Assembly: GCA_037043235.1 (NCBI GenBank)
Contig: JAWRVZ010000039.1
Coordinates: 885,001 to 949,000 of the forward strand
Source of the DNA: Rhodeus uyekii
Taxonomy: Eukaryota > Chordata > Actinopteri > Cypriniformes > Acheilognathidae
Direction: 5' to 3'
DNA length: 64,000 nucleotides
Made by a program: the position numbers and the translations under genes
The notes under the pieces: model-generated
The model's database searches: none
What the model saw: the letters and a program-made list of their open reading frames with translations, nothing else
Told to the model about the DNA's origin: nothing
Shown: positions 1 through 11,759 of the stretch, piece by piece
Layout: every line of letters starts with the position of its first letter
How positions within the stretch are numbered: the stretch's first letter is position 1

Positions 1-535
1 TCTCTGTAAGACCCATCTTCAATTGGTGCAGAATGGTACCGTCAGACTCTTGGCAGGTTCTCATAAGAAAAAGCATGCAATGTCTATTTTAGCCTCACTA
101 CATTGTTTGCCAATTCATTGTAGAATTGATTTTAAAATATTGATTCTTGTATACAAAGCACAGGCCTTCATATTTAGCTGATTGTCTTTGCTTACATTAA
201 TCACCTTGTACTCTTGTGTCATCGAGGCAGATAACATTAGATGTTCCAGGACCAGATTAAAATTAACTGGCAACTGGGAATTTCCATGGGCTTCTCTGAC
301 ATGTGGGAGTAACTTGCCTCCTAAGACTCGAATTTCATTTACTTTCATTAGTATTTGGCTAAACAGATTAATGAAAAAATAGGCTCTCGTTTATCTTGTG
401 CATCGGATTCTGTTAATCATTGATTGTGTTTGTCACTGTTATGGTTCTATTAATATTATTTATTTATTTTGATTGTACAGTACATTGGTTAACATCCTGT
501 GTTTTTAATTGTGCTTTATAAAAATAAACTAAAAA
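1..535 (+). mobile_element. LINE 3' end (L2/Rex1-like), truncated by window edge
   Basis: Frame 3 reads through the C-terminal part of a non-LTR reverse transcriptase: a stretch like LASLHCLPIHCRIDFKIL followed by LVYKA, which is the usual end of L2/CR1/Rex1 ORF2, and then LPPKTRISFTF. One stop near 177 breaks the frame. After the coding relic comes a tail of the form gtacagtacattgg...gctttataaaaataaa, which resembles L2-type 3' tails. The 5' part lies outside the window. It is decayed and not expressed as a protein. Family level is by motif recognition. Confidence 0.72.
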
Positions 536-1939
536 CAGAAACAATTACTCTTTATCTTAAGAAAACAGGTACTCTGTTCCTAATAAATTCAGTAATATAA
601 ATTAAAGATCATGTCTAATAGCCACAAACTGGTATGTTGACGTCCGCTCGGATGCAAGTAGTCTTAGAGGAGTCAGTCAGCTGACTTCTGGTTTGGTCGT
701 GTAAAAGGAGATGAGTTATTTGTGAATCAATAATCACACTGGTGCAGTACGTTAGGCCTGTCCCATTGAAGCGGCTGTTATGATTGGATGAGTTTCCTGC
801 TGTGACTGTCGATACACAGCAGCGCATCCAAGCCTTCAGGGGAGGGGTGGAGCTCGTGCTGTTGTCAGAAAATGAACTTGACGAGGAGCACTCTTCACTG
901 GGAAAATTGCCTGAGCTTTTTTTTTTTCCCCTCTCCATCTTCTTTTATTTTTTTTTAGCCTCACTTGCAAGATTAGTTTTTGATCTAAAGGGAATTCTCT
1001 TGAGCAAACGCCCTAAAGTCATGTCTGAGGCTGAACATCTTGCGTTTTTTGCCAAGTCTCCATATTTCCAGTCATTCCCACTTGGTTGTGCGCCGTTACT
1101 GTTGACCTTGCCAAGAGGTGTGTACTTCTCTCGCTACTGAGCGAAACGTCCCAAAGGCTTTTGAGGTAGTGCATGCAAATTGGCCGCTCTGCCTAGAGGG
1201 TTTCAGCCTTAAAGAAACAGGCGATGTTTGGTTTAGTGAAGTCTTGACTAGAGCAAAGATCTCGGCCTCTGGTAGTTTAGCGCTTGAGGTGCCAGAAGGC
1301 TGTATCTCAAATCTCATGGGGGTTCTTCCTTTTTGCCGTGGCCCAGGTCTCTGGAACGTCTCCACAGTTTTAGCCAAGCCTGAGGGTTTGTATCGCACAC
1401 TACAGTTTTTACAGGCTCAGCCTCCGTCATTATTTTGGCTGTTGTTTTTTCGACCCATGTTAGCAGCTGAAAGAAAGATGGTACTGATTATGCATGTATG
1501 AGAGGAAGCAGCAATCTTGGATGCTGCCTTTCGACACTGGGCTGTTTCCTGTCCATATCTGTGGGATAGCACTGCAGATGTGCACTTCAGAGCTGTAGAG
1601 TGGCAGGTGGAAATGGGTACAAAAGCATCTTGGTGTGGAGGAAAGCCTCAAGTGTTTGAGATTTGGACAGTATAGAGCTTGTAATTGGGGCACAGAGATG
1701 TGAAATACGTCAGGCGGTGTATGTAGGAGTGACAGTGACTCTGTTTCAAAATATCGGTTTTGATCATTGTCTTCTGAGCATAATAGAACCGCGAATGAAC
1801 ATTGAGATTTTATTAGTGGTGGACGAATAGGGGTTTTTAATGACCAATGTGTGTATCTAGAGATCAAGGTGGCTTATATTAAACTGATGTATTGTTAATA
1901 TCAAATGACACAAAAAACTGAATTATTATTTATTTGTTC
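536..1939. other. Non-coding stretch, nothing recognised
   Basis: No exon-like signal with convincing splice sites was found. Open frames up to 127 codons exist on both strands, but their translations look like no family I know and overlap each other. A pyrimidine-rich tract lies at about 918-958. Confidence 0.5.
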
Positions 1940-2690
1940 TGTCACATTCGGTCTAGTCATTTCTTGGATTTGTGGCAGAACTCTGACACTCCCGCTTTCC
2001 AGTGCTTTCCAGTCCATGTAATCTATCTGATGTGGGGGACGTGGTGTTCGATCGCAATTCTATTCCTTTTCCCGTTTTGTGTTTCAGGTTTCGGACACTC
2101 ATGCTCCATGTGTTTTATCTTCGTGTGAGCACACAAGACTAGTGTTCACTAGTGCTTGTGCGCTCTGTCTTGTCACATGAGCGCACTCGGTTTTGAGTCT
2201 GCTCTCTTGTTGGTGTGAGTTGTGTTCTGTATGGCACGTTTACATCGGTCGCGTACTTGCATGTCTTGTGTTGTTGCACACAGCTTGTGTTTTCACTGGC
2301 TGCGTGCTTTCACGTTGTCTTGTTTTGTGTGAACACGCGGCTTTTGAGTGTTCTCATTGGCTGCTTGTTCATGTCATGTTTTGTCCTGTCATTGTGTAAC
2401 CCCGTCCGTCTTGTTTCCTTGTTGTTGGCTTGATTTGCCCCACCTGTTCTCCCTCATTACCTGCCTTATGTGTTCCCTATTTATTCTCCCTGTGTTTGCT
2501 GTCTTGTGCTGATCCGTCGTCGCATGTTGATGTCTCTGTATTATCATTTAATTTTAAGTCAAGTCGAGGTAAATCCAGTCAGGTCTTATTTTCCCCCTCT
2601 GGGTTGTTTTTTGTTGTTTTGTTTTTTTAATAAAAGCCATTCCTTATTGCAATTGGGTCCTCACCTCATCCCTTCACCCACATCATGACA
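1940..2690 (+). mobile_element. Possible solo LTR
   Basis: The segment begins TGTCACATTC and ends CATCATGACA, giving a terminal TGTCA/TGACA inverted repeat. A polyadenylation signal AATAAA sits about 60 bases before the end, as in the R-U5 part of many fish LTRs, and the interior is rich in cgtgtt/tgtgctt words. No second LTR and no clean target duplication were found, so this is a guess at a solo LTR. Confidence 0.42.
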
Positions 2691-2779
2691 AACAGGGTGC
2701 TTTGATTTAGTTTTTAAACCATTTGCTTGATAAAACCTTCTCAGAAATGATTTAAATCCTTTTTCACATATTTGGACAG

Positions 2780-2945
2780 TCTTTGGCAGGTCTTAGTCTT
2801 ATGCTCATCAAGGCTGTATTTATTTATTCTATATTACAGTAAACAGTAATATTGTCAAGTAACTGATTTCAGTTTAAAGTTGAATTTTTTTTCAGCATCA
2901 ATATGTTACTCCATTCTTCAGTGTCACATAATTGATTTACTTTGA
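2780..2945 (+). repeat. Fragment of cyprinid DNA repeat (caaggctgcattta family)
   Basis: Words such as ctcatcaaggctgtattta and cttcagtgtcacat match the repeat seen more completely at 48852-49179. The copy is decayed and partial. Confidence 0.5.
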
Positions 2946-4377
2946 AACAATTAAAATGAGAAAAAGCTTGAGTTATAAATGAGTTGGTCAGGATTTCTAG
3001 GTTTAAATGAGGTATGTGACTTTTACAAGATTTTACTCCTGTGTTGAGTATTACTGGTTTCTTGTATTGTTGACTATTATAATATCACAAAGAGAACTGT
3101 CGTTGGCCTGTCTTTCCTCACCCACAGCGCTCATCCTGTCTAGTCACGTCACATTTCCTCAGCAGGAGAAATCATTATAGCGTGACAGAGAGAGAGAGAG
3201 AGAGAGATCTGTGCTTCAGAGAGAGCAGAAGAACAAAAGAAAGGCGGTCTGTAAGGGCCTGTGCTCACAGCCGCAGACTGTATTGACGTCTGTGCACCTG
3301 GAGAGGCTCAGCTGATAGCATTAGTGTGTCCATCTTTCTGCTGTCTTTTCTCTCAGGTGCTCTGTCAGGTCTGGATGTAGAAGCTGTTCTTGAAGATACG
3401 ACTTTAAAAGAGCCCCGTGTTTCTTCACCCTTTGATTCCTAATGATGGTTTTGAAAACTTGAACAACGCCCCTGGAGCTATTCGCCTCTGCGGACTAATT
3501 AGCAGGGTTGCCCAGCTTGTCCACCACAAACTCCCTCCTCTGTTAGCATTTCTTCTTCTTCTAGTCTTTTTTCCTTTCACTATTGCACACATAGAGCATA
3601 CAAATAGCTCTGTAATTATATATATTTTTTGTATATAAATGTTGTCAAATTAAGTATTATTTTGATTAGGGATGCACAAAATATATCATTATGAGATCTT
3701 TTTAATGTTTTTAAGTCTAAATTGAATATTACAGACAGATATTGGATATTTAATTGTGAATTCTTATTTCGCCTATTTTTACATTTAGACTGTTTTCCGA
3801 AACTAATTTTTTATAAACAATAAATGTAATATTTAGCAAATCACAGAGTATGGATTTTTATACTGTATATTAGACTGTTTTATATTTGTTATAATGTCTA
3901 AATTCAAATCATTTGTTTTGATTTTAGATTTTATTTTAAAATCAAGTAATTGTTTTAGATGTAATATAACGACCACCATGAAAATTAGGCTGATATATTA
4001 AAGCAGATAAATAATTTATTATTTCCTTCAGCAGAGACACTTCAGATGTGCTTTTGCCATGATGTGTTTTAATTGCTTGATATGAATGGAATCACTTCAA
4101 AAAGGAAGATAGATTTCAGTGCCATATGTGCAGTCATATACTGCTACATAAAATTATGAGAACACGACTGTAAAAGAATACTGTGAATTCTTTTTGCATC
4201 GTGTTTCTAGTTTGGTGTTGTGAAAAGAGTCACACTATGACAAGCACAGTCAAATTCACTTGTGCATTCACAGCCTTTTGTGCCATTGTAAGTTGTAGTA
4301 TGTGTATTTTGTGTGTATATGACCAGTCCAGTAGTTATTAATGTTGTGCATTGCAGTTTGAGCTGCGCAAAGCTAAA
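2946..4377. other. Non-coding, AT-rich; GA microsatellite
   Basis: No gene seen. A (GA)n run lies at about 3186-3208. A more GC-balanced 250-bp block follows at 3210-3460 with no recognisable reading frame. From 3640 onwards the sequence is AT-rich with common repeat words (gggatgcacaaaat). Confidence 0.45.
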
Positions 4378-4594
4378 GATGATCACCGGTACAATGAAAC
4401 AATTTACTGCATCCTACATCGTTGATTAACTCAACCAAACGCATCATATATGAGATTAACAATTGGTTTAGTAAATAAACGACATAGGATGCAGAAAGCG
4501 CTTCATTGTACCGGTGACCTCCGGCCCCCTGGACCCCTGGCCAGGGCGTTGCCCTGGACCTACCGGGGGCCCTGGCGGCCCCCAGGCCCCCAGC
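4378..4594. repeat. Long inverted repeat plus GC-rich palindromic block
   Basis: The left arm at 4381-4438 and right arm at 4464-4520 are imperfect reverse complements: both contain CACCGGTACAATGAA, CTGCATCCTA and TCGTT in mirrored order. They enclose about 25 bases. An abrupt GC-rich segment follows at 4521-4594 with two perfect small hairpins: CCAGGGC/GCCCTGG (4541-4557, 3-base loop) and GGGGGCC/GGCCCCC (4565-4583, 5-base loop). Flanks are AT-rich. It is probably a foldback or MITE-like repeat; the family is not known to me. Confidence 0.6.
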
Positions 4595-5842
4595 TTTAAG
4601 TTTCAGTATTTTCAGTTTTGCCAACTTTCACCCATGTAAATGGTTGCAGTTAAATGAATAAGATGTAAATTAAATTCTCATTGATTTCAGTTAGTGAAGG
4701 AGTTGTCACAATGATTTTTCGTGAATCGAACTTGACTTTGTGCTGTGTTTTTGTTTTTGGGTGCAATTTGTACAATATTAAGACATGTTGTTATCTTTGC
4801 AGTTTTTTTGTGTGTGCATGTTTTTTATTAAAAAATGTATTTAAAAAAAGTCAAATTAAATATTCTTGTTGCACTGACGCTGTAGCTAATTCAGCTAATT
4901 GGTGCTTTTTGGACCATTGGTCTCTGTTCAAGTAAAGTGGTGCATAAACGCTTAATCAGCTCAAAGTCCTCATTTGTTCCTCATGACTAATGCATGATTG
5001 ATCGGATCGCTTTGATCAAACCAACATCGGCCACATTTATCCAGGTGGATTTAGTTGGCACAGATCTGGGTCAGATATATCTATAATAAGGACATTTGAA
5101 ATGACCACTGGTCTTAATAGTAAATAAGTAATGACATCTAAATAAGAAACGTCCACTCCCTTTTTTTATTTCTCTTGCCAATGATTGCTAAAGAATTGCA
5201 TTACATTCAGAAACTCTGGACAAATGTCTTTTCAGAAGCGTTTTTGGAGCATTTCATTTACACAATACTTTGGTCAGATGCTTTGTGTTGTTTACAGCTC
5301 ACATGTTTATGCATGTGTGGTCTGACAATCTCAATATCAACAGGAGGAAACAACATTGTTTAAATGTAAATTAATTCTGGAGCAGGTGTTAGTTTGACAG
5401 ATATTTGCATGTTTTTTTTCTAACACTGTAAATCCTCCTGCCATCTGCAGCAGGTGTACGTTACAGCACAGTTACCATCAACCACTGTCCTGTACCACAT
5501 GCTCCTCGTCTCTCTTTCTCACACACACATTCTCTTTTTCACTCTCTCCGATTATGATCTGAAGGCCGTATTAGCTTGATGAACATTGTACAGTATACAT
5601 ATTGATTATTAATTCTTAAAGTATGTGCAATAAAATTACTTATTCAAATGTCAGTTTTTAAACCGTGCCTGTTTATTGCATCACATATCAGGTGTTATCA
5701 GATTTAAAAATAATAATAATTGTGCATGCTTATCGCCTTTATTTTTATATTTGGATTACCTTTGCCAACACTTACTTTAAGTTAATCTTCAAAACATTAA
5801 TAATTTCAAACACACTGTTAAGTAAAAAAAAAAAAAAAAAAC
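4595..5842. other. Non-coding, AT-rich
   Basis: No exon, RNA gene or named repeat recognised. It ends in a poly-A run (5823-5841) that abuts the Tigger-like remnant. Confidence 0.45.
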
Positions 5843-6536
5843 AGGCCTCAAAATCAACCTTCACTTTCACTTGGCGCAGATCTTTTAACATAATGCCTAT
5901 CGAGATTTGTTTCTGTCTCTCTTTAAAAATAAGTAAGGCACACATCGTCAAAAAGCGCTGAAGCATGACCAGTAGATGATTTATCAGGGTGTTTCTTTAC
6001 AATGAAAACAGAAACCTTCTGCCACATAGCCATCACTTCCCTAATTTCACTTGTAGAAGTGTTGTCCTCCAGTTCACCCTCCTCCTCCTTGCTACTGCTG
6101 AGCTCTTGCAACACCTGCGTATGTTCCATCATCTGCAGCTCGATCAGCTCCTCAGTCCACAGTTCCTCCTGATGCTCTTGCTGCTAGATCACTCACACGG
6201 CACCACGCTCATATTTATCCATAATTTCATGCTTCATTTCCATGGTCATCATGCGTTTCTTCTTCTCACTACCATTCTTACCACTCACTTCCTTAGAACT
6301 CATCGCTATTATGAAGAATAATGCATAAAATAGAGAGAAAATCTCTGACTTCTGGGTGATGCGTACAGAAGTCAGCAAACACGTGAAGTGAACGTGTGTC
6401 GGCATCGGCATCTGTACGTGTGCTCGTATCTTGAATATTTACTCGTATCTAGAAGCAAAAAACTGCCTGAAGGCTTGCTCGTATCTTGGAATACTCGTAT
6501 GTATGTACTAGACGATCGTATCTCAAGTTATTACTG
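5843..6536 (-). mobile_element. Tigger/pogo-type DNA transposon, internally deleted, one end lost
   Basis: On the minus strand an ATG frame from about 6303 gives MSSKEVSGKNGSEKKK and then MKHEIMDKYERG, like the N-terminal CENP-B-type helix-turn-helix of Tigger transposases. A separate piece (about 5840-6075) contains VMAMWQKVS, KKHPDKSS and RQKQIS, like their C-terminal end. The catalytic middle is absent. The right terminus reads ..TTACTG followed by TA (6537-6538), as expected for pogo-type ends. The other terminus is missing. It is a sister of the copy at 39662-40675. Confidence 0.75.
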
Positions 6537-6538
6537 TA

Positions 6539-7227
6539 CTTCGCTCTTCTTCTTTTTTAACCAGTTTCTGATTCAAACATATATGGCTGAATTAAACCAA
6601 TATGCTAGGAGGAATAGTCATGGTATATTAGATCATATTCTGTCCATAGACCCTCTCTATCTTTTTCTTGTGGTATTCTTAGGGGTTTTCTTAACCCCAC
6701 TGATCTGGTATTTAACAGAAACTTCACAAGTTAGCCCCGCAACTTAGTCTTAAGAAGTGGGTTTTGCTGAAATATTAAGTCTTTTATATATGAATTTTCA
6801 TTAGATTCTCTTTTTCATCGTTCCAGACTCCAGACATTTCCACGCTGGTTAGATAAGCTTCCTTCCATTACTTTCCTAAGTCTCTTATGCCACAGTTTGG
6901 AGGATAGGGTTAATCTGGAAAAAGACACTCTCTGAGAGGGATATGGGTATGACAAGGAATCCTCTCCCCATCATTTTTCCTCTACAGTGACTGGAGGAGA
7001 AAGATATGAAAGGAGAAGAAAGATTTGGGGCGCAGATGTCATTTAGAGAGAGATGGGATTAGAAGGCATGAACTAGAGAGGCGACGTCCGTCAGTGGCTC
7101 GTGGACCTGGAAGGAACTAGGAAGCATTAAAAATTCAAACTACAGTGTGGCATTTAAAGGAAACGTGAAACCCAGAAATTATTTCTATCTTTCTTTACTA
7201 ACTCTCATGTTGTTCCAAACCTTTACT
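6539..7227. other. Non-coding
   Basis: No gene recognised. A short piece at about 7150-7215 (ctcatgttgttccaaacc) is a fragment of the common MITE seen again near 63290 and 63900. Confidence 0.4.
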
Positions 7228-7425
7228 GTTCAAATGATTAGGATCAGTAAGATGTTTTTGAAAGAAGTCTCTAATGCGCTCACCAAGGCTGAATTTATTT
7301 GATCAAAAATACAGTAAAAACAATACAATTACTTTTCAGTACTGAAAAGTAATTTTTTTATTTAACATATTAAAAAGTGTCATTTATTCCTGTGATGCAA
7401 AACTGAATTTTCAGCTGTATTGAGA
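7228..7425 (+). repeat. Copy of cyprinid DNA repeat (caaggctgcattta family)
   Basis: Contains gaaagaagtctct, ctcaccaaggctgaattta, gatcaaaaatacag and attcctgtgatgcaaa in the order seen in the fuller copy at 48852-49179. It is partial, with an internal palindrome cttttcagtactgaaaag. Confidence 0.55.
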
Positions 7426-7863
7426 GAAAATCTGAATAATTTTCAAAAATTATCCAGTATATTTCATAATGACAGTAATCCATCAGTCTCCAAAAAAGTG
7501 AAAAGGGTTCATAAAGCTTGTGCACTTTTCTGAAGCCCTTTAAAAGCTTTGCATGATGAATAGACCAAACTTCATATTCACTGGTAATCCTCACCTCCAA
7601 TGTAGATCTTCAACTAGACACAAATTTGATGTCATGAGACGTTTGTGGGGTATTGATGCTCGTCCTGCCTGATATATGGTTTGATATAGTTGCAGCAGAG
7701 ATTAAGTAATTGATCAATAACAATAAAGTGCACAAATTGTATGGACCAGTTTTATGATGCATTCATGGTATTTTATGTGGAAATTGTAAGATATTGTTTT
7801 TGTGTGTGTGTGTTCAACAAAAAGAGGGGTTTAAAATTGCCTACGGGTGAGAAACATGATATA

Positions 7864-8461
7864 CCGTATTTTCCCGCATATAACCCGCAGACACAGATAA
7901 TCTGCACCGTCATATAGCCCGTGGGGTTTTAGGGTTTTGTGTAAAAAAATCGTTGGCATAACCCGCACCCATAGATTTATTAACTTTTTTTTGTGTAAGT
8001 TCACATTTCAAATGTTGCTCGCATGATGTAAATTATCCATAACTGTTCAGGCTTGATGCACAAGAAAACAAATACAAGTCAGAATCAGAACAAAAAGCAG
8101 TCTCTCCCGCTGTGCAGCAGCACGTCCCTTAAGAAGCGATTCTACAGGTGTTCTCATCAGATGAGAAGAGCACGCCCTCATGGCAGCACAGCAAATCACG
8201 TCTTCTTGCATGATTGACAGGTCAGACAGCTTATCAGCGCCACCTGTCAGAGTGACAGTACAAGGGCCAGAGACAACAACCCTCGCAAGAAAGAAAATAC
8301 CGCAAAAAAAGCCTTACGTCCTTAAGGACGTAACAAATATATTGAAATATTATTATGTGTAAAAAATGTGTGATATAGCCCACACCTTTATATAACCCGC
8401 ACCCCCCTGCGAGGTTGGTAAAATCTGGTATTACCCGCGGGTTATATGCTGGAAAATACGG
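7864..8461 (+). mobile_element. TA-flanked MITE, copy A (about 600 bp)
   Basis: Starts CCGTATTTTCCCGCATATAA and ends with the mirror image, TATATGCTGGAAAATACGG, with TA on both sides (7862-7863 and 8462-8463). This is the signature of a Tc1/mariner-superfamily non-autonomous element. The interior repeats the motif TATAACCCGC and shares a core (catgattgacaggtcagaca) with copies B, C and D. No transposase is encoded. Confidence 0.8.
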
Positions 8462-9173
8462 TATTCATTTTGGGTAAACTATCTCTTTAATTTCATTCTG
8501 AAGTGAAAAAAGACTGTATGATCTGTAGTTTCTATCTGCAGTAAAAGTAGCATTAATCTCTGCTGCCTGGCAGACATTGAGTTGCATTATTGATGCAGCG
8601 GAGGGCTCTCCTTGGTGTAGGCCCTCTGCTGAAATGTTGGGCATGATTGCGGGGTTCAGCCTCAGCTCGCTTACAAATGAGATGCGGGGACATGGAGGAG
8701 GGGGCGTCTCGCATCGCTCATCCTCTCTGCTCCCTGCTACAGGGCTAATCCTAAATTTAAACTCATGCTCTCCTTGTTTGGGTGTCAGTTTTTGACACAC
8801 GACAGCATTAGCCATCAGCTTGTCTTAGGAGTAGAGCAGCCAGAAATGTAAATTCTCTCATCATATTTTCAAGAAATTTAGTAAAATGTCCAAACTGCTT
8901 TTTTTCGTACAGTTAAAGTTAATGGTGACCATGGTTAAGTATAATTTTAAGTGAATTATGACGTATTTATTTCTATTCATTGCACAAAACTATTGTATGG
9001 CTTTAGAGGATTTTGAATTCAGTTAATAAGTTTGATGGATCACAATATGATTGGAGTTTGACAGTCCCTGGTCACCTGTCACTTTTGTTTGTATAGAAAA
9101 GAGCGGCTTAGACATTCTTCAATTTATCTTTTGTTTTCAACAGAAGAAAGAGAGTCATACAGGTTTGGAACTA
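8462..9173. other. Non-coding; GC-balanced block 8570-8820
   Basis: Open frames exist on both strands in the 8570-8820 block, but neither translation resembles a known protein and no splice-site pair was convincing. Confidence 0.4.
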
Positions 9174-9694
9174 CTGTATTTTCCCGCATATAACCCGCAG
9201 ACGCAGATAATCCGCACCCTCATATGGCCAGCGGGTTTTGCGGGGGGAAAAAACGTTGGTATAACCCGCGCCTTTATATAACCCGCGCCTTTATATAACC
9301 CGCACCTATAGATTGATGAACTTTTTTGTGTAAGTTCACATTTCGAATTTTGCTCGCATGACGTCAATTATCCATAACTGTTCAGGCTTGGTATACAGTA
9401 CTTGTGCGGGAAATTTAGGTGTTGATCATCGGATGAGATGAGAAGAGCACGCCCTCATGGCAGCACAGCCAATCACGTCGTCATGCATGATTGACAGGTC
9501 AGACAGCCTATCAGCGCCAGATGTCAGAGTGATAGTACAAGCGCCAGAGACAACAACCTCGCAAGAAGGAAAGACAGAAAGAATATATATTGAAATATTA
9601 TTACGTGTAAAAATGTTTTATATATAGCCCGCACCGCCCCTGCGGGGTTTGTAAAATCTGGTATAACCCGCTGGTTATATGCGGGAAAATACGG
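9174..9694 (+). mobile_element. TA-flanked MITE, copy B
   Basis: Same ends as copy A (CTGTATTTTCCCGC ... GCGGGAAAATACGG) with TA on both sides (9172-9173 and 9695-9696). The copy carries a small tandem duplication of cgcgcctttatataaccc at about 9268-9305 and the shared core catgattgacaggtcagaca. Confidence 0.8.
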
Positions 9695-11339
9695 TACATA
9701 AGGGTACGAGTAAGTAATGACAGAGTTTATTTAAAATGTTGGGAATACTGTTTGCCTTTAGTTTCTAATTAAAAACATTTCTGAAACCATACTCTTATAA
9801 TCTCAAATCTCAGAGGGTAACATCCCCAGGATATTCGTCATGCTTGTGTTTACTGCAGTGTTAAGTTAAAACAAGGTCCTGGTCGACTGGAGATTTGACA
9901 TGCTGAAACCATAGAAAATCTGACAGTTGGTGGAACAGCAATCCTCATAAGGCCTCTCAGATCTCCATTTTCTTATTAAAACAGCACCGCTGGACTTTTT
10001 GGTTCTCACAGAATTCAGCAAAAAGCTGTGGAGTGTGTTTTGCATCCATGCTTCGTTTTCTAATGGTCGGGTTTGGAAGCGTTTAAGTTCAGGGGATTGA
10101 AACACGGCTAAACGGAGCTGTAGAGGTGACCTTGTCTTGCTGATGATGGTGCTGATGATGGGTAGACCCATGCTGCGCTGTTGGGTTAGTATGATTGGAT
10201 TTGCTTCAGGACTCAATTTGCACATCAAATAGCAACTCAGCATAGCAGTAAGACGTTAATTTTTGGTTTGCACCCCTTTCTGATATAAACCTCCTTTAGC
10301 ATGACTGCAATATTTGTTGTTTTTTGTGATATTCAATCATCTCATTCTCAGTCTTCTGATTTCTACCTGCTAAACCATCATATTGCAGCTTAGGGTATGT
10401 TTTTCATCATGCATTCAAGTCTGTGTCCTTGAGACAGAGGGTTGCAGTTTCTGAGTTTCTCATGCTGTAGTCGATATGCCCATTTACACACCCAACTCAC
10501 GTCAGCATTATCGTCCTCTCACACACTAACACACATCCACACTCGCTCGTTCTCTGCTACCGCACACTCCTCTGCGGGGCGGGTGAGCTGCTCACATGCG
10601 TTATAGCAGTTTCTGTGGAGACGGCTGGGCTGCAGCACTTGGTGCTTGCCCTGTGAGCAGAGCGATTCACATGTAGGCTAAAAATAGAGGGCAGGTTAAC
10701 GGCTCTCACGGTCTCATCCTCTGCACACTGATTATGACCTGAAGGATTCAAGGTCAGCCACAGTTACACCGGATCATTTACACACTCTGTGAGGACCAGA
10801 TGAGCTCAAATGATCTCATATTTGACACTCTTTGTAAAGTCCACTCCTAATTCTTTACAGAGCTTTCGGTTTATTTACTGTCGACATTTGTGCTTCATGA
10901 AGACTTTATTATTGTAGTTAATCTTGTTAAGTGGTAACCATGGAAACCTTCTATGATATCCATATTCATATTTAATTTTCAAGGTCACATTTTCAAGATT
11001 AATAGGCTGTATTGAACAACTGGATTAATTAGGGTTAATGGGTTAATAAATTATCACTATAGAAGTGTATTGGATTTTTCACCTGACAAATGTTTCCTCT
11101 CTTGTGCTGTACTCTCATTTGTGTTTAAATAAATGATTCCAACACAATGTTTGCAATGTTAGGCTGTGGTCTGCTGTTCTTTAATGGTTATTTAATGCCG
11201 ATATTCAAAGAAGCGTCTGACCAGTATTGTTAAAGCCTAAATGTACAGAGGACCACAATTTGGTCAAAACCACTAGTTAATATGCTTGTTTTATTACCAT
11301 TATTACTTTGTTTTATGTTATTGGTTAGATTTTCTCAAA
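9695..11339. other. Non-coding; candidate regulatory island 10540-10760
   Basis: No exon recognised. The block 10540-10760 is less AT-rich than its surroundings and has a perfect MEF2-type site CTAAAAATAG (10678-10687) and an extended nuclear-receptor half-site TCAAGGTCA (10748-10756). Confidence 0.4.
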
Positions 11340-11725
11340 GAAAATGTGAGTATATGCACCGCTGGGTTTGGGGTCAGATTGTCTTTTTGTTTTTAATTCA
11401 TACTCTTATTCAGCAAGGGCACATTAAATTGATCGAAAGTGAAAGTAAAGGTAAGTTTTTATTTTTATTTTAAATGAATGTTGTTCTTTTGAACTTTCTA
11501 TTAATCAAAGAATTCTGAAGAAAAAAAAGTTCCACAAAAGTAAAACTCAGTCATTGATAATAATAAGAAATGTTTCTTTAGTACCCAATCAGCTTATTAG
11601 AATGATTTAGAATGAAAGGATCACTGATGAAGGAAATTTCATCTTTGAAATACATTTTAAATCAAATTTAAGAAAACGGTTATTTTGAATTGCAATATTA
11701 TTTCACAATATTACTGACTGTTGTT
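11340..11725 (-). repeat. Copy of cyprinid DNA repeat (caaggctgcattta family), inverted
   Basis: Contains gggtttggggtcag at one end, cagcaagggcacattaaattgatc, cttttgaactttctatt and caatattatttcacaatatt. This matches the far end of the repeat family in the opposite orientation to the 48852 copy. Confidence 0.55.
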
Positions 11726-11759
11726 GCGGCACATCTTTAGTGAGCCTCTGATCTCGGGG

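Noticed and set aside
784..1140. 118-codon open frame on the + strand with an overlapping 107-codon frame opposite
   Set aside because: Low-complexity translation (Phe and Ser runs from a pyrimidine tract) and no family resemblance.
1118..1501. 127-codon open frame
   Set aside because: No recognisable motif, overlaps other frames on both strands, no splice context, and lies among repeats.
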